The notes beneath the pieces were generated by a model. The model did not search any database. It had not been told where the DNA came from and saw only the letters and a list, made by a program, of their open reading frames with translations. Source: an uncultured Paracoccus sp. (GTDB taxonomy: Bacteria > Pseudomonadota > Alphaproteobacteria > Rhodobacterales > Rhodobacteraceae). Taken from it: 64,000 nucleotides of DNA. Position 1 is the stretch's first letter. The number at the start of each line of letters is the position of its first letter. The translations under genes were made by a program, and so were the position numbers. This document shows, one piece after another, positions 17,762 through 24,306 of the stretch. The DNA lies in contig NZ_CALMYP010000057.1 in the NCBI RefSeq assembly GCF_937873615.1, positions 62,001-126,000 on the forward strand, written 5' to 3'.

Positions 17762-18823
17762 TCAGGCGCGCGGAAAGACACGCCCGTCAAAGAGCTTCCG
17801 TGCCGTGCGCAGGGTGCCTGCGGCAACCATCCTGCCTGCGCCATCCGTCTCGATCAACACCTCGGCCGCGCCGCCCGGATGCTCGACCAGATAGCGGCCA
17901 TCCGCCGGGATCGAGGCCAGTTCCGCCGCCGGAGAGCCCTTCAAGGTGCAGGCCGTGGCCACGCTGACGGCGGCAAAAACGCCGATGGTGGCATGGGCGC
18001 GATGCGGAATGAAGCTGCGGGTATTGATCGCGCCCCCATGCGCGGGGCTTGAAACCAGCGTCATCTTCGGCACCGATTTCTCGGTCACATCGCCCAGATT
18101 CATCATCGGCCCGACCGCCAGCCGGATCTTCTCGATCCGCGCCTTCAGATCGGCATCGGCGTCCAGATCCTCGCGGCTTTCCTGCCCGGTCAGCCCGAAA
18201 TCGGCGGCCCGCATGACCACGATGGGCATGCCGTTGTCAATCAGCGTGCAGTCCACGCCCTCGACGACATCGACGGCATTCCCGGTCGGCAGCAGCGCCC
18301 CGGTCATGGAGCCGGCGATGTTCTGAAACATCAGCGGAATCGGCGCGGCGGTCCCCGGCACCCCGTCAATCGCGGCCTCGCCATCGTAACGCACCCGCCC
18401 GCCCGGCGTATTGACCCGCGCCACGGCGATCTCTCCGGTGTTCAGCATATGGATGCGCACCACCGTTTCGCCATCCTCGGCCACGACCAGCCCGCGCTCG
18501 ATGGCTGCCGGGCCGACGCCGGCCAGAATATTCCCGCAGCCCTGCGCGCCGGAGACAAGCGGCCGGTCGACGAAAACCTGCAGGAACAGGTAATCCACAT
18601 CCGCATCCGTGCGAGAAGGCGGCCCGAGGATCGCCACTTTCGAGGTCAGCGGATCCGCCCCCCCGATCCCGTCGATCTGCGCCGCATCCGGGCTGCCCAT
18701 GACGCGCAGCAGCAGATCGTCCCGCGCCGCCTCATCCGCCGGCAGGTCCGAGGCCAGGAAATACGCCCCTTTCGAGGTTCCGCCCCGCATCCACAGGCAG
18801 GGCACGCCGTCATCATGGATCAT
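17762..18823 (-). CDS. galD: 4-oxalomesaconate tautomerase
   Basis: A 353-residue PrpF-family isomerase. It opens with VPCLWMRGGTSKGAYF and has the GAQGCGNILAGVGPAAIE cysteine motif plus SPAHGGAINTRSFIPHRAHATIGVFAA in the second half, as in GalD of Pseudomonas putida, which converts the keto form of 4-oxalomesaconate to the enol form. PrpF proteins share this fold with a different substrate, but the neighbouring galC and galB genes decide for GalD. Ribosome site GAAGGAAG precedes ATG 18823. A repeat element separates it from galC. Confidence 0.87.
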   Translation of the reverse strand: MIHDDGVPCLWMRGGTSKGAYFLASDLPADEAARDDLLLRVMGSPDAAQIDGIGGADPLTSKVAILGPPSRTDADVDYLFLQVFVDRPLVSGAQGCGNILAGVGPAAIERGLVVAEDGETVVRIHMLNTGEIAVARVNTPGGRVRYDGEAAIDGVPGTAAPIPLMFQNIAGSMTGALLPTGNAVDVVEGVDCTLIDNGMPIVVMRAADFGLTGQESREDLDADADLKARIEKIRLAVGPMMNLGDVTEKSVPKMTLVSSPAHGGAINTRSFIPHRAHATIGVFAAVSVATACTLKGSPAAELASIPADGRYLVEHPGGAAEVLIETDGAGRMVAAGTLRTARKLFDGRVFPRA

Positions 18824-18828
18824 CCGCC

Positions 18829-18905
18829 GCTTCCTTCTTCGGTGGCCAAATACCTCGGGGGTGAATTACCCGGGAACCGGACAAGAGGGGGCAGCGCCCC
18901 CTTCC
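18829..18905 (-). repeat. Rhodobacterales-type intergenic repeat with terminator hairpin
   Basis: In the 85-base gap between galC and galD the minus strand reads a hairpin AGGGGGC-GCT-GCCCCCT (18886-18902), then CCCCCGAGGTATTTGGCCA and a GAAGAAGGAAG tail. From memory, the combination of a GGGGGC/GCCCCC hairpin with CCCCGAGGTATTT..CCA recurs between genes throughout Rhodobacterales genomes. The hairpin can act as a terminator for galC; only one copy lies in this window. Confidence 0.5.
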
Positions 18906-18908
18906 CGC

Positions 18909-19580
18909 CTAAAGATATTTCAACCCCTTCTCCTCCAACCGGGGCCGCATATTGTAGATATCGAGCCCCAATTCGCCCGCGGCCAGCCGCTTGCGCTTCG
19001 CCTCCTCGGCCTCCAGCCGCTTCGTTGCTGCGGCCAGCACCGCCTCGGCATCGGCGCGTTTGACCACACAAACCCCGTCATCGTCGGCCACGATCACATC
19101 GCCCGCCTCGATCGCCTGCCCGGCGCAGGTGATGGGGACGTTCACCGAACCCAGCGTCTCCTTCACCGTCCCCTGCGCGCTGACGGCCTTCGACCAGACC
19201 GGGAAACCCATCTCGGTCAGGTCGCGCACGTCGCGGACGCCGGCGTCGATCACCAGCCCCCGGCAGCCCCGCGCCATGGCCGAGGTCGCCAGCAGATCGC
19301 CGAAATAGCCGTTATCGCAGGGCGAGGTCGGGGCGAGAACCAGCACATCGCCATCCTGCAACTGCTCGATGGCAACATGGACCATCCAGTTATCGCCGGG
19401 CGGCGCGCTGATCGTCACCGCCGATCCGGCGATGCGGGCGCCTGCATAGATCGGGCGCATGTAGGATTGCAGGCAGCCGATTCGGCCCTGCGCCTCGTGA
19501 ACGGTGGCGACGCCGGCCTCTGCCAGCGCGTCGATGACCGCCGCCGGGGCGCGGGTGATATTCCGGACAACCTTTGTCAT
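18909..19580 (-). CDS. galC: 4-carboxy-4-hydroxy-2-oxoadipate aldolase (RraA-like)
   Basis: A 223-residue class II aldolase of the HMG/CHA aldolase family (LigK, ProA, GalC). It splits 4-carboxy-4-hydroxy-2-oxoadipate into pyruvate and oxaloacetate with a divalent metal. Diagnostic segments are [26 protein letters not shown] (with the R116-D117 pair of the active site) and [14 protein letters not shown]. Full family length. The last step of the gallate 4,5-cleavage pathway. It lies 3 bases downstream of the dioxygenase gene, so the two are cotranscribed. Confidence 0.92.
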   Translation of the reverse strand: MTKVVRNITRAPAAVIDALAEAGVATVHEAQGRIGCLQSYMRPIYAGARIAGSAVTISAPPGDNWMVHVAIEQLQDGDVLVLAPTSPCDNGYFGDLLATSAMARGCRGLVIDAGVRDVRDLTEMGFPVWSKAVSAQGTVKETLGSVNVPITCAGQAIEAGDVIVADDDGVCVVKRADAEAVLAAATKRLEAEEAKRKRLAAGELGLDIYNMRPRLEEKGLKYL

Positions 19581-19583
19581 GGT

Positions 19584-20549
19584 TCAGCCTTTCTTGACCG
19601 GCGGGGTGCCGTGAGTATGGAAGGATTCGATGGTTTTCAGCCCCCAGGCCTGCCCCTTCATGCGGTCGGCCTGGGTCCATTTCACCGGCTGCCAGTCCGG
19701 CGCCAGGATCAGCCGCGCCCCGGCATTGGCCAGTTCGACCCGGTTGCCCGCCGGTTCCCAGACATAAAGGAAGAACGTCCCCTGCACCGCGTGCTTGTGC
19801 GGGCCGGTCTCGATATGGACGCCGTTCTGAAGGAAGATATCGGCGGCGCGCAGGATGTCCTCGCGCTGATCGGTGGCATAGGTGACGTGATGCAGCCGCC
19901 CCATGCCGCCGCCATGTTCCTCGGTGCAGGCAAGGTCATAGGTCTTGTTGTTCACCGTGAACCAGCAGCCGCCAAGCCTGCCATTGTCGAGCTGGATATA
20001 TTCCGTCACCCGGCTGCCGAGACAGGTTTCCATGAAACGCCGGAACTCGGTCACGTCGTCCGACAACAGGTTCAGGTGGTCGATCCGCCGGGGTGCCGCG
20101 CCGGTGAAGGCGCTGGCGGTGTTCTTCAGCGCCGCACGCTCGGTCTCCTCCTGCGGCTCGAACCAGACGGTGTCGTAATAGATCTCGAAGACATGGCCGA
20201 ACGGATCCTCGAAACGGAAGGCGCGGCCATGGCTCTGGTCGCCCTCGATCCAGCCATGGGTCTTGTAGCCCGAGGCCTCGATGGCGGCGACCCGGCGTTC
20301 CAGCGCCTCGGGCGAGGCGGCGCGATAGGCGATATGCCCGACCCCGGTGGTGCCGGCCCGGGTCAGTTTCAGCGTGCAATGTTCGTAATCGTCCCAGGCC
20401 CGCAGATAGGCACTGTCCGCGTCGAGCCCCGACAGCTTCAGCCCATAGACGCGGGTGAAGAAATCAAGGCTCTCGTCGAACCTGTCGGTCAGCATCTCGA
20501 CATGGCCGAGATGGGCGAGGTCGAAACCGGGATTGGTGGGCGCGGACAT
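19584..20549 (-). CDS. Type I (VOC-fold) extradiol ring-cleavage dioxygenase
   Basis: A 321-residue two-domain vicinal-oxygen-chelate protein resembling catechol 2,3-dioxygenase. Each half is a VOC domain (HLGHVEM near 13-19; RIDHLNLLSDD from 155). The Fe(II) triad is intact: H158 (RIDHLN), H221 (LHHVTYA) and E272 (GNRVELANAG); the GPHKHAVQG...FLYVWEP stretch holds the usual second-shell His and Tyr. It sits between galB and galC, where gallate or protocatechuate dioxygenases of the unrelated LigAB/GalA class are expected and are absent. It is therefore the best candidate for ring opening of gallate here. Substrate is inferred from context only. Confidence 0.85.
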   Translation of the reverse strand: MSAPTNPGFDLAHLGHVEMLTDRFDESLDFFTRVYGLKLSGLDADSAYLRAWDDYEHCTLKLTRAGTTGVGHIAYRAASPEALERRVAAIEASGYKTHGWIEGDQSHGRAFRFEDPFGHVFEIYYDTVWFEPQEETERAALKNTASAFTGAAPRRIDHLNLLSDDVTEFRRFMETCLGSRVTEYIQLDNGRLGGCWFTVNNKTYDLACTEEHGGGMGRLHHVTYATDQREDILRAADIFLQNGVHIETGPHKHAVQGTFFLYVWEPAGNRVELANAGARLILAPDWQPVKWTQADRMKGQAWGLKTIESFHTHGTPPVKKG

Positions 20550-20603
20550 GGCATTTCCTTCACTGGGATGAGAACCGGCCCTTCGCGCATTGCCGGTCGA
20601 AAG

Positions 20604-20628
20604 GCCGCGCCGGATCGACCGGCGCGGC
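20604..20628 (-). terminator. Intercistronic hairpin between galB and the dioxygenase gene
   Basis: A perfect 10-bp stem GCCGCGCCGG/CCGGCGCGGC with a 5-base loop sits 8 bases after the galB stop. No T tract is present, only CTTTCG on the transcribed strand, so it may partly attenuate or stabilise the galB message. Confidence 0.6.
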
Positions 20629-20636
20629 AGGACGGA

Positions 20637-21368
20637 TCAAAGCTCGTCGACGGTGCGCGGGAAGATCGACTGGAAGCCCTCGGCATATTTCGCCTTGCGA
20701 CCGCCGCCCTGCCCGCCGGAATTGCGCATGAAGTGATTGGCGCGGTTCTCGGCGACGCGGGTGTAATATTCCCACAGATGTTCCTGCCCTTCCATGCATT
20801 CGATGGCGGCACGTTTCTTGTCCCAGACCGGAGTGATGTCGAGGAAGGTATCGGGCTTCCAGCCCATCTGCTCGGTCTGGTGCGGCTCGAACAGGTAAAG
20901 CTGCGGCGCGCCCAGCACCTTCTCGCCCGGGTTATGGCCCCAGGCCTGGGCGATCATCCGGCATTCCAGCGCCACCTGGGTCGCATACATGTGGTCGGTG
21001 TTATAGGGATCGTATTGGCTGTGGCTCAGCATGAAGCTGGGCTGGACCTTGCGGATCACCTCGACCAGCCGGAACTTGTCCTCCTGCGTCAGGTGCAGGG
21101 GATAATCGCCAAGGTCGAACTCGATCAGGTCATGCACGCCAAGCGCCTTGGCCGCCTTCTCGGATTCGGCGCGGCGGGCGGCCTTGACCCGGTCCATGGT
21201 CATGCCGTCCAGCTTCCACAGCTTTGCGCTTTCGCCGCGCTCGCCGAAAGACAGGCAGACGACGGTGACATCATAGCCCTTCTCGGCATGAAGCGCGATG
21301 GCCCCGCCGCAGCGCCAGACGAAATCGGCGGCATGGGCTGAAATCGCGAGGGCGGTTTTCTTGGTCAT
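20637..21368 (-). CDS. galB: 4-oxalomesaconate hydratase (PIG-L family)
   Basis: A 243-residue zinc-dependent hydratase. It matches the GalB pattern rather than de-N-acetylases: N-terminal ALAISAHAADFVWRCGGAIALHA, then VCLSFGERGESAKLW, SHSQYDPYNTDHMYA, APQLYLFEPHQTEQMGW and MAGQEHLWEYYTRVA-like ending (here MEGQEHLWEYYTRVA). GalB adds water to enol 4-oxalomesaconate to give 4-carboxy-4-hydroxy-2-oxoadipate for GalC. ATG 21368 is chosen because GGAGG lies 7 bases upstream; an upstream in-frame ATG at 21452 lacks family similarity. First gene of the gal operon, divergent from the TRAP permeases. Confidence 0.93.
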   Translation of the reverse strand: MTKKTALAISAHAADFVWRCGGAIALHAEKGYDVTVVCLSFGERGESAKLWKLDGMTMDRVKAARRAESEKAAKALGVHDLIEFDLGDYPLHLTQEDKFRLVEVIRKVQPSFMLSHSQYDPYNTDHMYATQVALECRMIAQAWGHNPGEKVLGAPQLYLFEPHQTEQMGWKPDTFLDITPVWDKKRAAIECMEGQEHLWEYYTRVAENRANHFMRNSGGQGGGRKAKYAEGFQSIFPRTVDEL

Positions 21369-21705
21369 GGTTTTCCTCCGTAGGGCCGGCAAGACGGGCT
21401 GATGGCAGGATTGCACCCGCGGGTCCCTCTGCGCAAATTTGAAGCACGGCAAGTTTCATAATTTTTTGCTAGTCAAATTCCTGAAAGATATTCCAAGCCC
21501 AAATAATGAAGGTGTTCCTATAGCAAAATTTTATCCCCAATTGACCGCTTTCTATTTTTCAAGCCGCACCGTCGCCCTTAAGCTGCATGTACGCTGAATC
21601 TTTTGCGGCCCGCGCCCGACGCGGGCCCGATCAGCCAGGAGGATAAGCAGTGTTGATTTCCGATGGCGTGGCATTTGCCCGCGCACCCGATGGGAGGACC
21701 AGTTC
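21369..21705. other. Divergent control region between galB and TRAP genes
   Basis: This 337-base gap has no gene of normal size. Its middle (21460-21560) is markedly AT-rich compared with its surroundings and holds the LysR-type motif described separately. Towards the TRAP side there is a GGCCCGCG/CGCGGGCC hairpin (21607-21627) and then a strong ribosome site CAGGAGGATAAGCAG that leads only to a GTG-initiated 22-codon frame (21650-21718) overlapping the start of the small permease. That orphan ribosome site suggests that a gene, most likely the TRAP binding protein, has been lost from this spot (inference). Confidence 0.6.
21465..21477. promoter_or_regulatory. Candidate LysR-type operator (T-N11-A)
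   Basis: TTTGCTAGTCAAA is a palindrome of the T-N11-A form recognised by LysR proteins, about 97 bases upstream of galB. The core TTTTGCTA recurs in inverted orientation (TAGCAAAA, 21521-21528) about 50 bases away. The double-headed LysR protein encoded at 14754 is the obvious candidate ligand. Evidence is motif shape only. Confidence 0.35.
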
Positions 21706-22209
21706 ATGCAGGCCGTAACCGATGCACGCCGGACCCGGCTTCTCGACCGGGTCACGCTCTGGCTGGCCTGGCTGGCCGGGCTGGCGCTGATCTTCATGGT
21801 CGTCATCATCTCGACCGGCGTGATGTTGCGCTATGTCTTCGGCACGCCGCTTCTGGGGCTGAACGAGATCAACCAGCTGACCGCCGTGGTGCTGGTCATG
21901 GCGGCGCTGCCCTATTGCACGCTGCATAACGGTCATGTCGGTGTCGATGTCTTCGACAATGCCATCGGCGCGGTGGGCCGTCTGCTTGGCGACGTGGTCT
22001 CTCGGCTGCTCTCGGGTTTCGTGCTGTCGGTGCTGGTCTGGCGGGCGGCGCTGAAGGCGCTGGATGCCTGGGAATACGAGGATGCGACCAATATGCTCGA
22101 CCTGCCGGTCTGGCCCTTCTATGCCGTGCTGGGCATCGGCGCGGCGCTTTGCGTGCTGATCTTCGCCGTGCAGCTGATCGACATCCTCAAGCGCGGAGGC
22201 CGGGCATGA
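21706..22209 (+). CDS. TRAP transporter small permease (DctQ family)
   Basis: A 167-residue four-helix membrane protein of DctQ type, with FMVVIISTGVMLRYVFGTPLLGLNEINQLTAVVLVMAALPYCTL as the conserved helix pair. It has the good ribosome site GGGAGGA and is followed by the large permease with a 4-base ATGA overlap. Divergent from galB, so it probably imports the aromatic acid or ester fragment used by the gal enzymes. Unusually no DctP gene lies upstream or downstream. Confidence 0.88.
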   Translation: MQAVTDARRTRLLDRVTLWLAWLAGLALIFMVVIISTGVMLRYVFGTPLLGLNEINQLTAVVLVMAALPYCTLHNGHVGVDVFDNAIGAVGRLLGDVVSRLLSGFVLSVLVWRAALKALDAWEYEDATNMLDLPVWPFYAVLGIGAALCVLIFAVQLIDILKRGGRA

Positions 22210-23510
22210 GCGGCACGACAGTCGGCCTTCTGGGCATCGCCCTTCTGTTCATCCTGATGGTCTTCCGCACCCCGGTCGCCTTCGCCATGCTGCTGGCGGG
22301 CTTCTTCGGCATGTGGGCGCTGGAAGGGTTCCGCACCGCCGGCGCCCTGATCCTGACCGAAAGCTATGGCGCCGTCGCCAGCGAGACGCTGATCGTGGTG
22401 CCGATGTTCGTGCTGCTGGGCAATATCGCCTCGGCGGCGGGCTTCTCGCGCGGGCTCTATGACGCCGCCTATGCCTGGGTCGGGCATTTCCGGGGCGGGC
22501 TGGCCTCGGCCTCGGTGCTGGGTTGCGCGGCGTTTTCCGCTGTCTCCGGCTCCTCCGTCGCCACCGCCGTCACCATCGGCAAGGTCGCCCTGCCCGAGAT
22601 GAAGCGGCTGGGTTATGCCGACAGCCTCGCCACCGGCTCGGTCGCGGCGGGCGGCACATTGGGGTTCCTGATCCCGCCCTCGACCGGCTTCGTGATCTAC
22701 GCCATCCTGACCGAGCAATCCATCGGCCGGCTGTTCATGGCCGGCATCCTGCCCGGTGCGCTGCTGATGATCCTGTTCATCGCCACCGTCTGGCTGATGG
22801 CCCTGCGCAATCCCACCGAGGCCCCCGCCGGCCCGAATGTCCCGATGGGCGAACGCTTCCGCATTCTCGGCCATGCCGCGCCGCTTCTGGGCGTCATGGT
22901 GCTGACCATCGGCGGCATCTATGTCGGCGCCTTCACCCCGGTCGAGGCCTCGGGCATCGGTGCCGGTCTGGTCATCCTGATCGCGCTTCTGACCCGCAAG
23001 CTGAACTGGCAGGGTTTCTACGAGGCACTGCTGGACACGCTGAAAACCTCGGCCATGCTCTATATGATCGTGATCGGCGCCAATGTGCTGAACCCGTTCT
23101 TCGCCGTGACCCAGATCCCGGCCACGCTTGGCGAGGGGCTGCAATCGCTGGGGCTCGGGCCTTACGGGACGCTTCTGGTCATCATCCTCGCCTATGTGGC
23201 GATGGGGATGTTCATGGACGGGCTGTCGATGCTGGTGATCTCGATCCCGGTGGTCTTCCCGGTGATCGTCGCCATGGGCTTCGACCCGATCTGGTTCGGC
23301 GTCGTCGCGGTGATCGTGATCGAGATGGGGATGATCACCCCGCCGGTGGGGCTGAACGTCTTCGTCGTGCGCGGCGTGGCCGGCGACGTGCCGCTGACCA
23401 CGGTCTTCCGCGGCGTGGCGCCCTTCCTGCTGGCGATGATCGTCGGACTGATTCTCATCATCCTGATCCCGCAGATCGCGCTGCTGATCCCGAATTCGAT
23501 GTTCGGATAG
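22206..23510 (+). CDS. TRAP transporter large permease (DctM family)
   Basis: A 434-residue protein with about 12 hydrophobic segments and DctM hallmarks: VVPMFVLLGNIASAAGFSRGLYDAAYAWVGHFRGGLASASVLGCAAFSAVSGSS, GTLGFLIPPSTGFVIYAILTEQSIGRLFMAGILPG and the C-terminal MGMITPPVGLNVFVVRG. Start ATG 22206 overlaps the small permease stop. It should form the transport channel of a sodium-driven importer, but needs a periplasmic binding protein which is not encoded nearby. A hairpin follows the stop codon. Confidence 0.92.
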   Translation: MSGTTVGLLGIALLFILMVFRTPVAFAMLLAGFFGMWALEGFRTAGALILTESYGAVASETLIVVPMFVLLGNIASAAGFSRGLYDAAYAWVGHFRGGLASASVLGCAAFSAVSGSSVATAVTIGKVALPEMKRLGYADSLATGSVAAGGTLGFLIPPSTGFVIYAILTEQSIGRLFMAGILPGALLMILFIATVWLMALRNPTEAPAGPNVPMGERFRILGHAAPLLGVMVLTIGGIYVGAFTPVEASGIGAGLVILIALLTRKLNWQGFYEALLDTLKTSAMLYMIVIGANVLNPFFAVTQIPATLGEGLQSLGLGPYGTLLVIILAYVAMGMFMDGLSMLVISIPVVFPVIVAMGFDPIWFGVVAVIVIEMGMITPPVGLNVFVVRGVAGDVPLTTVFRGVAPFLLAMIVGLILIILIPQIALLIPNSMFG

Positions 23511-23517
23511 GCCAAGA

Positions 23518-23543
23518 CGGGCCGGATCTTGTGGTCCGGCCCG
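23518..23543 (+). terminator. Hairpin after the TRAP large permease
   Basis: A perfect 9-bp stem CGGGCCGGA/TCCGGCCCG with an 8-base loop starts 7 bases after the stop codon at 23510. The T tract is weak (CAACCTT). Confidence 0.6.
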
Positions 23544-23617
23544 CAACCTTCCACCAGATGCGGAAAGACGGCGGCCAAGGGGTCGCCGAATTTGACTCGG
23601 GCATGGCAAAGGGGATA

Positions 23618-23632
23618 GAACAAAAGAAGAAC
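23618..23632. promoter_or_regulatory. LexA (SOS) box of the imuA operon
   Basis: GAAC-AAAAGAA-GAAC is an exact match to the alphaproteobacterial LexA operator GTTC-N7-GTTC read on the other strand. It lies 21 bases before the imuA start, where it would block transcription of imuA-imuB-dnaE2 until DNA damage inactivates LexA. Confidence 0.92.
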
Positions 23633-23652
23633 TTTCAGCCATCTGAACATGT

Positions 23653-24306
23653 ATGACCCTCGCCGATATCCCCGCGAATGCTGTCTCTGTCCCGCCCCAT
23701 CCGGCCCGCAGCGCCGAGGTTTTCGCGGCAGCGGACGGGGCATTCGCGGGCTTCCTGTCGGCGCATCTGACCGGGCCGGTCCTGTGGCTTCAGGACCGGC
23801 AGAGCGCGCGGCTGACCGGGCGCCCCTGGCTGAGATCGGGCGCGGCGCTACTGATGCGACCGGCCCATCCCCGCGACGTTCTGGCCGCCGCCGAAGAAGG
23901 GCTGACCTGCCCCGCGCTTGCGGCGGTGGTGGCGGAAATCCACGGCAATCCCACGGCACTCAGCTTCACCGCCACGCGCCGCCTCGCCCTGCGGGCCGAG
24001 GCGCATGGCGTCACCCTCTGGCTGATCCGCCATGCTGCGCGGGCCGAACCGAGCGCGCTGCGCGACCGCTGGCGGATCGGCGCCCTGCCCTCGGCGCTGA
24101 ACCCGGAGGATCCGGCCGCCCCGGGCGCGGCGCTCTGGCGTGTGGAACTGCTGCGCTCGCGCGACAAGCGGCCCGGCATCTGGGTGGTCGGCCATGACCC
24201 CGCCACGCCGGATCGCCTGCATTTCGCTGCCGAGTTTCGCGATGGAACGCCATCTGCGCCGGACGACACACAGCCAGCCGCAGACCGGGGCCGCGCCGCC
24301 GGCTGA
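23653..24306 (+). CDS. imuA: ImuA, SOS mutasome accessory protein
   Basis: A 217-residue protein with weak RecA/SulA-like similarity. It shows the ImuA pattern PVLWLQDRQSARLTGRPWL...RPAHPRDVLAAAEEGLTCPALAAVVAEIHGNPTALSFTATRRLALRAEAHGVTLWLIRH, equivalent to the RecA core without a full Walker A loop. ImuA works with ImuB and DnaE2 in damage-induced translesion synthesis. First gene of the cassette, directly behind a perfect LexA box. Its end overlaps the imuB start by 113 bases. Confidence 0.88.
   Translation: MTLADIPANAVSVPPHPARSAEVFAAADGAFAGFLSAHLTGPVLWLQDRQSARLTGRPWLRSGAALLMRPAHPRDVLAAAEEGLTCPALAAVVAEIHGNPTALSFTATRRLALRAEAHGVTLWLIRHAARAEPSALRDRWRIGALPSALNPEDPAAPGAALWRVELLRSRDKRPGIWVVGHDPATPDRLHFAAEFRDGTPSAPDDTQPAADRGRAAG

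Noticed and set aside
18609-21341. A 910-codon plus-strand frame opposite galD, galC, the dioxygenase and galB
   Set aside because: Covers four genes with clear families on the minus strand; no start signal and no domain.
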